From: Dipteris shenzhenensis
Taxonomy: Eukaryota > Polypodiophyta > Polypodiopsida > Gleicheniales
Assembly: GCA_047967505.1 (NCBI GenBank)
Contig: CM106538.1
Reading direction: 5' to 3' (one strand)
Length of the DNA: 64,000 nucleotides
Shown here: piece after piece, positions 22,701 through 34,700 of the stretch
How the letters are laid out: the number at the start of each line of letters is the position of its first letter
How positions within the stretch are numbered: position 1 is the first letter of the stretch
The notes under the pieces: generated by a model
Databases searched by the model: none
What the model was told of the DNA's origin: nothing
The model's input: only the letters and a program-made list of their open reading frames with translations
Translations under genes and position numbers: made by a program

Positions 22701-25700
22701 AGTATGCATCAAACGCAAACTTTGGAGTGGCATCTAGAATACCATTGATAGGTTTAGCAAGCAAGCACGCTTCATACCTATTTGGAAGACCATTAAGGAT
22801 TATCACATGGCTAAGGTATTATTTGCAACAGACTTTCAAACCATGGTATGCCTAAATCTATAGTCAGTGATAGAGACCAAATAATGACAAATTCCATTGT
22901 TTTAGATATGTTGAAATATTATGTGGCTGACCAGAAGACTGAGTGGGAGAGAGACCTTACGTTGGTGCAGTTTGCTTATGACAATACAGTTCATAGCTCC
23001 AAAGGAAAGGCTCCTTTTGAAGTACTTTATGGTAAGATCATTCAACTATCCATCCTAAGGAGAAAATATGAAATATTTGCCATTGATCAGTATGTCCGAG
23101 ATCTAGAAACAGCTTTTGAGCAGGTCAAGATAGCAATTACTCGATCTCAAGAGAAACAAAAGAAAGTTGCTAGACCTTCAAATTCTTGACTAGGTGCTTC
23201 TTAAGTTTGAGAAGTCAAAAAATGAGGTGTTAGGAAATATCCAAAACTATCCACCAAATATTATGGACATATTACGGACTGTTTCAGGTCCCCGGTGAAA
23301 TCAATGAGCTTGCTTACAAGCTGATTTGCCTGAGCATTGGAAGATTCATAATGCATTTCATGTGGGTCTTCTGAAGAAGTATAAGGGTCCTGAGCCAATT
23401 GAACCAATTTTGGAAGAACCACGAAAAGCGGATCAGTTGGAAGAAATCCTTCAACTAGAATAAATTGTATCATAAAGAAAAGAGATGACCCAAAGGCAAG
23501 TTTTTCTACCGCTATCTTGTTAAGTTTAAGAATTATTCAGCACTTGACGCCAACTGGGTTGATGAAGAATAATTTATAGAATATCCACATATCCTACAAA
23601 TGTATAATGAAACCTTTCAATTGGGAAAAACTGAATAGAAGCCGAGGGGATATCACAAAACCGTATTTATTCCCAAAAATTAAGAAAATATTTTATTTTG
23701 AGGTTAACAACTCTGGTCAAAGAGAATAATTGACTTCGGTCAAAGTGGATTGATTTCTGTCAACTAAAAAAGTTTACTTGAGTTTGCTTAGTGGCATGCT
23801 GGGACGCCCACAGAGAACAAGGATTAGCCCAGAGAATTAGAATGCATGCATTGGCTAACCTTTAACAGGTGCAATGTGTTTAGTGGTGTTTTATTTATGT
23901 GCATGTAGGAAAAAGGCATGCAACCTAGATGTCCAAAGTGCTAAAAGATGTTCAACATTCAAGCTTACTATTTTAAGCAAGAATTGCCACGATTAGCAAT
24001 CCATTCGTCTCTGCTACGGAGAAGGACAAATTTTGGAGCTGATTGCTTAGTAACAGCAATTCTGATGTAGCTTCTTCTATGTGCACCGCGAGAGCTGCTC
24101 TTTGTAACCGACTATTGAAATTCTGAAATAAAAACCTTCGACGAGGGGGAGGGGGGTCTTTTTTCTGGCCCCTAATGTGTGTGTGTTCTTTGTTCTTTCT
24201 CATCTTCTTTCAATGGATTGTATTCCCACAAAAAAATTCGTTGTTATTCCCTCCAAAAGGAAGTGATCAGATACAAGTTTTCTCCTATTTTCTCTCAATT
24301 CGAGTTTTCCCTGGTGTTTATCTGCTGCGAATTGTGCCAGCTGCTACATATTTTGTTCAACCGCTACAATCTGCTTTCATTTGCTGCGTATTGAGAACTT
24401 TGGCTGCAAATCCACTTGAAACTGCTGCGTTAGGGTTTCTAGTCTGATGACAAATTCGTTTTTAGAGTTTCCAGGCTAAGGAATGTGTATCCAAAACTTT
24501 CCGCCAGAGATGGACCATTTCGCGAAGGTCACCAGTGAAATCAATAAGATTGCTTACACCAACGCTCTCTAAATTCGCATTCTTACCGTATGTTCAAGGC
24601 TAAATCTTTTACCCAACCATCAAACCTCAACACCCTTCATTAAATTTCATTAAATTTCTAGGTTGCAGGAAACGTCCAAAAATGTATGAAAACGCCGTTT
24701 CCATACGTTTCCTAGTACCTGGCATTTCCGAAACATGGAAATGCTTGGGAAACGTTTGCATGCAAGGAGCGTTGGAAAAAATCGTATTTATAGGCCTATC
24801 ACATACATGGTTGGTTGCAGGCGACGAATGGAGATATCCAAATCTCTTTGATGGATTGGCGTCGACAAAGCTTCCACAAATCTTCTAATTGCGATACGGG
24901 AGAGCTCAACTAGCGACACTCCGACGCTGGCCTCTCTGCGAGAGCATCCCACCCTGTCCATGGACGAGGATTTGACACCACTACAGATTGAGGAGCGACG
25001 AGTTCTTCTACAACGGCAGGATGTTGCCTGCAGGGAGGGAAAATGGGCCGTGGTCCGAGATGGTAGGTTGTTGACCGACACCCGTCGGGCTCCCACCCGT
25101 ACCTCCTAGGGAGACGGACCCTATGAGACTCAAGTTTTCGAGACCCTAGACTGCACCATTTGAAACTCTAATGGTACCTTATGGTTAGACTTAGGGAACT
25201 TCTCAAAGTCTTATATAGGACGAGACATAGTCTTTTACACGGAGACACACCAGAGCCCTGAGTGTCCACTACCGATAATCAATGACTACACATGGAAGTC
25301 AGCCTCCAGGGATGAGAAGAGGGATACAGGAGGAGTCCGAGGATCAGGTGGGATCGCAGTATTGTACAAGCCTTCTCTTGTTGGAGCCATCTCCATTGAG
25401 GGCAAGGACGCACACTCTCGATTCATGCGAATTCGGATCCGACGCACAGACACCCGTGACCTTTTAATAGCGATATGCTACTTCCCGCCAGACACATCCC
25501 ACTTCGTCAAAGTGGCACGAGAGGAGGGTGAGACATCACCATATGCACCCTTACATCAAGATATCTCGGATCTTTCAACCCACGGGGAAGTTCTCCTCGT
25601 TGGGGACTTCAATGCTAGGATGAGCATGCGTCAGGCACCACTCCTAGACTTCCGAGACGACTCTATTATGCTACCAGACATGGACGTAGATGGAGCAGGA

Positions 25701-28700
25701 ATGACCACGACCTCATCGGGAAAAAATAATTTCACCGAGACTTGTAGCATCTACTGCCCTTTCGTCGCGGTGCGCAAAAGGGTCCCAATCTGAGACAATG
25801 TACTCTTGCACTTTTCAACTGTGCTACCTGCAGAGATTTGCTCTCAAACTCGAAAAAAAAAGAAAGCAACACTAATCCTCTTACTAGGACACCACGAACT
25901 TGGTTTACTTTCTTAAGCTCCTTACCACGAACCGAGCTCTGATACCATATAAAGAGAGTGGGAGAGAAAGAAGGAGTCTCACTTGCAGCTTTCTTACATA
26001 CACAATGAAGCAATATACACAAATGAGGAAGCTGAAAACAGTTTTCTCTTCTTAGTTCTGAAAGCCAAAAAAAAAAAATAGATGAACCCTATATGTGGGT
26101 CTCAAACCAAACTCAGCTAACTAAGGTGGCATACTAACTGAGCAACTAACTAGAGTACATAAAGATAGCTGTCATCCAGCTATTATTCACAGACGGTGTA
26201 CCAACCGCATCTGCAGCTAACAAGTCGGTGACAAATATGTGGAAGGGGAGAGTAGGGAGCACACCCACACACACAAGCAGGATAAGAAACAAGAAGTGTG
26301 GGGATAAAAGGTATGTGTGTACCTCCCCTAGCACACAGTGAAACTTATATATGAAAGGATAAGGTTACAACACTAAGTACAGTGTACTTAGTGTACTTAA
26401 CAAATAAAGTACTAAGTGTACTAACTGTACTTGGGTGGCCATAGAGCCTTTACCCCAACAACCTCCCACTTAAAGGCAATATGCCCTCAAGTAAAAATAA
26501 ATGAGGCTCAACCTATACCCATCAACTGTCGGCAATGTGCAAACCGCTCTGCAGGCAAGCCTTTTATCAACAGATCTGCTGGATTATCATCTGTGTGAAT
26601 CTTGACAAGCTGAATCAGCTTATCATCTATCACCTCCCTGATGAAGTGATACTTCACATCAATGTGCTTTGTCTTTGCATGAAAGACAAGATTGTGTGCC
26701 AACTGAATAGCACTCTGACTGTCACAATGCAACAATGGAATATCACCTGTAATGCCCAGATCTCCCACTAGCCGAGATAACCATAAGGCCTCCTTGCATG
26801 CCTCTGTGGCTGCAATATATTCAGCTTCCGTAGTAGACAAGGCTATGCACTGCTGCATCCTTGACATCCATGACACTGCACCTCCAGTGAATGTATAAAC
26901 ATAACCGGTAGTAGACTTCCGGTTATCGGGATGACCAGCAAAATCTGAATCCACATAACCATGCACCTTTGCATCTCACTTGCCAAAGCATATGCACAAC
27001 TCCTGTGTGCCCTTCAGGTATCTCATGATACCTTTCACTGCATTCCAATGCTTCTTGCCTGGATTTGCCATATACCTACTAACCACTCCCACTGCAAACG
27101 CAATATCAGGTCTGGTAGCAACCATGGCATACATGAGACTGCCACAAGCTGAAGCATACGGAATCTTGGCCATTTCAGCCCTATCAGCATCTGAGTGTGG
27201 GCTGTCCATTGCACTGAGTTTCACATACGGAGGCAATGGAGAACTAAGGGTTTTCCCCCCCTCCATATGAAACCTATGCAATACTTTGCCAATATATTCG
27301 GTCTGAGACAAATACAACAAACACTGTCCCCTGTCTCTCCGTATCCGCATTCCCAGTATGTGATTTGCATCACCAAGGTCCTTCATATCAAAGGCCTCAT
27401 GCAATCTTTTCTTAAGGTCATCAAGCTCCTTACGAGCTCTACCAACAATAAGCATGTCATCCACATATAAAATGAGAATGATTAAGCTGCCATTGGCAGC
27501 CCTTTTAGTACATAAGCAGTGATCGTCATCACTTCTCCTGAAACCTTGGGACTTCATGAAGGTATCAAATTTCTTATACCATTCCCTTGGTGCCTGTTTC
27601 AGCCCATAAAGGCTCTTTTTAAGCTTGCATACAAGTGACTCCTTGCCCTTGACTGCAAATCCTTCTCGCTGCTGCATGTAGATCTCCTCATGAAGATCAC
27701 CGTGAAGAAAGGCTGTCTTCACATCCATTTGGCATAATTCCAAATTCTCACATGCAACCAAAGCAAGTACAATCAGTGTGGTCATCTTAACCACTGGAGA
27801 AAAGATCTCATCAAAATCAACACCATACAACCACACCTTCCTTGTGGAATCATCTATAAATGTGACTGTGCACCTCCAAGTGAAGGACTAGGCATCTCAC
27901 ACACATCTGTATGCACAAGCTCAAGTTGAGCATCTTTATGTCCTAATCTGCCACACTCAACATCTTTGTTGGAGCAGGACTTGCTCCTCCCTTTTCCCCT
28001 TTCCTGAGATTTGCCTCTTTGCTGACTTCTCCCCCTTGCATTTAAGGCATTGTTAGGCTTTACTGCATCTTGAGCTTTCAGCTTCTGCTCTTCTTGCAAA
28101 ATCAGCCCTGTGATATCTGAAAAACTTATGAAAGTGTTTGCATTTGTTACAGCTGTGGTGAATGTATCCCAACTTTCAGGAAGAGAAATCAAGAGTGCCA
28201 TACCTTTGGTTTCCTCATCCACCACATATTTTTGATTTGCAAGTTGAGTGACAATTGAATTAAACTCATTGAGATGTGCATCCATGGAGGTCCCTTCCTT
28301 CATCTTCAGATTGAAGAACTTGCGCAGCCAATATATCTTTGTGGCTACACTCTGCTGCTCATATGTGTCCTGTAGCTTTTTCCACACACCCCAGGCTGTT
28401 TTTTCACCATCCACATTCCAAACAACACTCTCATGGAGTGACAATTCAATTATGGACTTTGCTGACAGATCAGCTAGTGCCCAAGCATCATCAGATGTGC
28501 CAGTGGGCTTCACACCTTTGTGTATAATAGGAGCATGAAACTGCCTGAGAATTAGCACATTCAGGACCATCTTTTTCCACATTGGGTAGTTAGCAGCCCC
28601 CTGCAACTTTTTAATATTGAGAAGAGAAGATTCCGAGGATGAAGCCATTACAATCAGCAAGAAATATAACCCACACTTGGGTGCCTGACTCCCTGCAAAC

Positions 28701-31700
28701 TAAGTGCACAGATGCACTTGTAGTTGTGCTCAAAAGTTAATTCCTGCAATTTTCTACTGTCTGTTTCCTGCCGGCTGCAGATCCAGAAAAATAATACTTA
28801 ATGCATTAATTGAGGCTCTATAGTACAGTACAGCAGTATCTTGATTTGACACAATGTATGTCCCTGCTGTAACAGTGAAAACAGCACTGTTTTATGCACT
28901 TTAAACTTCAGTAAAGTGTCTGTTTACAGTCCAAAAAATTGACTCCGGACAGTACCCGACTGTACTTTCTAGTACAGCGACAGAAATTGACTGTATAACT
29001 GTCCAAAACTGTCAGAATTAGACTTTCTCTTGCCTCTATAACTGTGTTACACAGTTTAGAACTTGAATGAGGCAAAAGCCCCTTGACTAGAAGCCAATTT
29101 TGAAGATTTTAGTGCATACACAGCTTTCCCAAAGCTCCACTGATCACATAAAGCATCTAGGTGTTTCCCCCAACACTGATATGCATAAAAATGTCAAAAG
29201 CCCCAATTCATACGCATCTGCCACTGTCCCGTAAGTCATAAAATGCATCAAATCCTTGCACAAATCAACTCCAATCAGGAGGATATACGCAAATAAGTGC
29301 GTGTAGAAGCCAATGCTTGGCTGTGGCTACAAAAGCCCCTTGATTCCACAATTCAGAATTTCTCTCACATAGGAGGCATAGATCTGCAGATCTACCTCAC
29401 TGACAACAGACGGAACCCAAAAAAACGGGTGAAGTGGGCTGCTATACGATCGTGCACATCTTCGAGCTCTCTATTAAGCAACTAAGCAATTCCCACTTTA
29501 CGGGGCAATCAAATGGCTTACAGGCCAGCCAAAAGGCCAGCTCTCTCAGCCAAACAAATGGCCTGCAAGTTCAGCTGGTCTGGCCGACCAGATCTGGCCG
29601 ACCAGTTGGCTGACCAGCTGGCAGGCCCACCGACCAACTGGCAGGCCCAACCGACCAGCTGGCCGACCAGCTGGCAGGCCCACCGACCAGCTGGCCGACC
29701 AGCTAGGTCTGGCCTATAAGAGGCCTTTGCCCTCACTCTTCTTTTTCACTCTTCCTGGACAGGACAGGACCTGCAGCTGATCCTCATCTCCTCCATCTTT
29801 TGCTGCAGGCCCGCCTGCTCCATCTACCTCTCCTCTGCTGTCTCCCTCTCTTGCCTCTCCTTCATGCCTCCTGGTTGCTTCATCCTCTACTCCAAGATCT
29901 GCTCCCAACTTCTGCTCCTCTGCTCAGATCTGCTCCCCTACTTCAGCTCAGCTCCTTCTGCTCCAGATCTGTCCCATCCTACTCCAGATCTGTCCCCTTC
30001 TGCTCCTCTTCTCCAGATCAGATCCTTCTACTCCAGATCTGTCCCATCCTACTCCAGATCTGTCCCCTTCTGCTCCTCTGCTACATAACAGCTCCTTCTG
30101 CCCTAGATCAGTTCCTTTTCTTCATCCTATTGCTATTCCAGATAGCCTGAAGGTTCCTTCCTCAGAGCATGCTGGTTTCAGCCATCTCCAAGGGCAGCTC
30201 CAGCTCCCATCATCCTCGTCATCATTGAGCTACACGGAGGACTGCGTGACGCTCCCTCTGTGGCTATCTGTTCTACTGTCTCTCTACAGATTCACCTCAG
30301 CCACGGTCCTTCAGACACGATGGCTTGAGGTTCTTGTATTCAGTTTTTCATATTACCGACAGGCACTATGTTTTCTGAGTTCCGTTCTTCAGTTGTATCT
30401 GAGTATTGTCTATTTTCTGATCGCTCCACTGCAAACCCTATGGTTTCTCTATCGTTTCTCTATATGGTATCAGAGCCATGGTGATGAGAGCCATGGAGAT
30501 CAGAGCCATGGTGATCTAAAGACCCCAGATCTCAGGTGATCTAAAGATTCTGCTTCTTCATGGAGGCCATAGGTACAGGGAGCATCACTCCTATGAACAT
30601 ATCAGTTTCCTCTTCATTCCGCTGCGCACTAAGGGAGAGACCTCCATCTTCTACTCCCATCCCTCCCTCCCTTTCAGAACTCCATCTTCTACTGCCATCC
30701 CTCCCTTCCTTTCTTACCTCCATCTTCTACTACTATCCCTCCCTCCTTTTCTAGGTTTCTGGCTTGACACTCCCCATTCCTTCGAAAGAGGGGGTCATGA
30801 CACTTCACCTCTACCACCATCGACATCCCTACACGAAGCTCCAAGCACACAATATTTGCCCCTCAAAATTGGCAATTGAGAGGGGGTATTAAGCAACTAA
30901 GCAATTCCCACTTTACGGGGCAATCAAATGGCTTACAGGCCAGCCAAAAGGCCAGCTCTCTCAGCCAAACAAATGGCCTGCAAGTTCAGCTGGTCTGGCC
31001 GACCAGATCTGGCCGACCAGTTGGCTGACCAGCTGGCAGGCCCACCGACCAACTGGCAGGCCCAACCGACCAGCTGGCCGACCAGCTAGGTCTGGCCTAT
31101 AAGAGGCCTTTGCCCTCACTCTTCTTTTTCACTCTTCCTGGACAGGACAGGACCTGCAGCTGATCCTCATCTCCTCCATCTTTTGCTGCAGGCCCGCCTG
31201 CTCCATCTACCTCTCCTCTGCTGTCTCCCTCTCCTGCCTCTCCTTCATGCCTCCTGGTTGCTTCATCCTCTACTCCAAGATCTGCTCCCAACTTCTGCTC
31301 CTCTGCTCAGATCTGCTCCCCTACTTCAGCTCAGCTCCTTCTGCTCCAGATCTGTCCCATCCTACTCCAGATCTGTCCCCTTCTGCTCCTCTTCTCCAGA
31401 TCAGATCCTTCTACTCCAGATCTGTCCCATCCTACTCCAGATCTGTCCCCTTCTGCTCCTCTGCTACATAACAGCTCCTTCTGCCCTAGATCAGTTCCTT
31501 TTCTTCATCCTATTGCTATTCCAGATAGCCTGAAGGTTCCTTCCTCAGAGCATGCTGGTTTCAGCCATCTCCAAGGGCAGCTCCAGCTCCCATCATCCTC
31601 GTCATCATTGAGCTACACGGAGGACTGCGTGACGCTCCCTCTGTGGCTATCTGTTCTACTGTCTCTCTACAGATTCACCTCAGCCACGGTCCTTCAGACA

Positions 31701-34700
31701 CGATGGCTTGAGGTTCTTGTATTCAGTTTTTCATATTACCGACAGGCACTATGTTTTCTGAGTTCCGTTCTTCAGTTGTATCTGAGTATTGTCTATTTTC
31801 TGATCGCTCCACTGCAAACCCTATGGTTTCTCTATCGTTTCTCGATACTCTCCGGCGATGTCGACGGCGAGGACCTGCACCTGTGGCAAGGACCTGCACC
31901 TGTGGCGATGGCGAGGACCTACAATACTATGGCGCTGGTGGCGACGCTGACGTCGCTGGTGGCCGCTGGCCGCTGGCTGGCGCTGGTAGCTACTGGTGGC
32001 GCTGGTGGCCGCTGGCCGCTGGCTGGCGCCGTGTCGCTGGCTAGCGCCGCGTCGCTGGTAGCCTTGGCCCTGGCGGGCGCCGCGTCGCTGGTGGCCTTGG
32101 CCCTAGCGTAGCCAATGGCCTTGGCACTGGCGTCGCCGGTGGCCTTGGCCCTAGCAACGAATGGCCTCAAAAGGGCTGCTAGCGTAGCGCTAGCAGCTGA
32201 AGGCACTGTCTGACGGCGTGGCACTGTGCCTAGCGATGACTGTGCCTAGCGATGGCTCATCGATGAGGCTGGTAGGCGAGGAGAGCAGGAGCAGCTGTCG
32301 ACGAGGAGGAAGAGATCACGGGACAGCCCAAGCTGGTCCTCCTCCTCCACCACTTTGAGTGGGCTGGTAAGGATTGGACGCAAGGCTCTGATACCAGCTT
32401 TGGAAGGGGAGAGTAGGGAGCACACCCACACACACAAGCAGGATAAGAAACAAGAAGTGTGGGGATAAAAGGTATGTGTGTACCTCCCCTAGCACACAGT
32501 GAAACTTATATATGAAAGGATAAGGTTACAACACTAAGTACAGTGTACTTAGTGTACTTAACAAATAAAGTACTAAGTGTACTAACTGTACTTGGGTGGC
32601 CATAGAGCCTTTACCCCAACAAAATACACAACGGTCACCCTGGCATATCACGAGTAGAGCTCGATATCTCAACACTGAGTTTATCGCATATGGGATCGAT
32701 ATGTTAGCTCCGATCCTAGCAAAGCTATTCAATGACGCTGTTTGCCTTGGCTTCCCCGCACCTGGACACTCAACACCATCACTCCCATCCACAAGACAGG
32801 GGATCACATAGACCCGAGTAACTATAGGACTATCATGATTGGACATGTGATATCCAAGATCTATGCAGCTGTATTGGATGCATCGGTTAGCCTATTCGCA
32901 AAGATGAGAGCGCTCACAGTAGAGGATCATGCCGGTTTCAAGCGAGACCATGGGACTATGAATTACATACTCACACTCAAGAGTGTCATTAAGGATGTCA
33001 GATCACGGAAGGAGAGGGTGTATTATTGCTTTGTGGATTTCCGCAAAGCCTTTGACACAGTACCTCGAGCTCGTCTCATCACATGCCTACAGACACTGGG
33101 ATTTGATCAAGAGATCATCTGATCAGTCATGGCACTGTATGAGAGTCTCAGACTGAGGTTGGACAGGCGCAGGTTGGACAGATGAGATCCTAAGTATCAT
33201 AGGTTGTCCCTTATCACCGCGATCCTGTTTGGCCTCTGCATCAATGAGCTTGAGACTTTCATGGAAGCGTTCGGAGGGACCGGTTGCTCACTTGCTAGGA
33301 TCATCATCAGGATTCTTCTTTATGCAGATGACATGGCACTCTTGTCGTCCACACCCGAGAGGCTCCATTGACACTTGGATGCACTCTAGGCTTCTTGTTT
33401 ATCCCATGATTTGGAGATCAACCTTGACAAGACCAAGGTCATGATCTTTAACACCTCTCGAGCAAACCTGCAATGGAAGCAGATTACTTTTACTTTAGGT
33501 GGTTACTTTTACTTTCGGTGGGTCACTAGTTGAGATCGTATCCTCATACACTTACTTAGGGATCATCTTCTCCGGCCCGATCTTCAAGATGAGATCAGCG
33601 ATGCAGGCCAGACTGAGCAGGGGATACGCACTGACTCGGCTAGAGAGACAATGCTTTCACTCCCACTTCCATGACCCTCAGACCAAGGCTCTTCTCTTCG
33701 ACTCCTTGATCCGACTAGCCGGTATGTATGGCAACCCTTGCTGGGGGCCTGACATATCAGAGATAGAGTGGACACGGGTGGAGCGCCTGCAGATCCTCAT
33801 GCTCTCGAGACTATATTGAAGGTGGGCCCTGAACATGTAGTTCAGGTTGTTACTGATAATGCCTCAAATTGCAAGCTAGCTGGTCATCTTGTGGAGCAAG
33901 AGTTCAAACAAATCTTCTGGACCCCGTGTGCTGCCCATTGTTTGAACTTGTTGCTGAAGGATCTTTCAGCCCTGGCGTGGATGGAGTTGGCAATTAGTCA
34001 TGGCAAGGAGGTGCAGCAATTCATCTCCAATCATGAGGCACCAAGAGCCATGCTGTCCAAATTTTCAAAACTGAAGTTGCTGAAGCCAGGTGATACAAGA
34101 TTTGCAACAAACTTCATCATGCTCCAGCGCTTGGTAAAGGTAAAAGCGTCCTTGAGGCAGATGGTTGTCAGCCAAGATTGGGATGATTGGAGAGGTCGCA
34201 ATGATGAAGCCCTTCGGATTCAAAACACCATACTGTCAACCTCATTTTGGGATGAAGTGGAGAAGTATGTGAGAGTGTGTTGGCCTATCATGCTCATGTT
34301 ACAATTGGTGAACAAGGATGATGCATGTCTTGGTGTGATTTATGAAGGTATTGATCAAATGCTTGAGAATATAAAAGAGGTCCTAGCTGGAGAAAGCAAT
34401 GGAGACATTTTGTATGAAGAAATAAGAGAGATTGCAGAAGTGAGATGGCATATGCTTCATTCACCTCTACATGCAACAGCCTTTCTTCTAAATCCAAAAT
34501 GGTTCTGCAAGAATCCACAACAAGATGCTGAAGTGATGAGAGGTTGGAGGCAAACTTTGGATAGAGTGGGGAAGGATGCTGCAGACAAAACTTTGATGAA
34601 GGATCAATTGTTGATGTATCTTGGCCAAGTGGGTGCATTTGGTGAGCTGTCCGCTTCTTCAGATAGAGAGTGTCTTTCTCCCATTGCTTGGTGGGAAAAC

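Larger units (their letters stand above)
29472..31847 (+). mobile_element. short non-autonomous LTR element with TA...TA termini
   Basis: Two long direct repeats (29472-30464, 993 bp; 30887-31847, 961 bp) flank only 422 bp. The first repeat is followed immediately by TGGTATCAGAGC (30465-30476, PBS) and the second is preceded by TTGAGAGGGGG (polypurine tract), so these are real LTRs. Both begin TATTAAG and end (T/G)ATA instead of TG...CA. The internal 422 bp has no coding capacity. The repeats differ by one 32-bp tandem-unit insertion and a few substitutions, so the insertion is young. It interrupts the copia leader and is therefore younger than the copia insertion. Confidence 0.85.
26238..32621 (-). 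mobile_element. Ty1/copia retrotransposon, internally deleted, nearly identical LTRs
   Basis: The minus-strand element is flanked by 223-bp LTRs (26238-26460 and 32399-32621) that I could distinguish at one position, the penultimate base (CCACA versus CCAAA). It has a PBS TGGTATCAGAGC (32385-32396, 2 nt from the LTR), a polypurine tract (AAGTGGGAGG, next to 26460) and TSD AAATA. Gag, a sliver of integrase, RT and RNase H remain. A 2.4-kb LTR element sits in its leader. The LTR similarity means recent insertion, so an active relative probably exists in this genome. Confidence 0.88.

Noticed and set aside
29800-31533. Repeated open frames of 116 and 74 codons, identical in two places
   Set aside because: They lie inside the two LTRs of the 29,472 element, are low-complexity (AGATCTG/CTCCTTCTGCTCC words) and repeat because the LTRs repeat.
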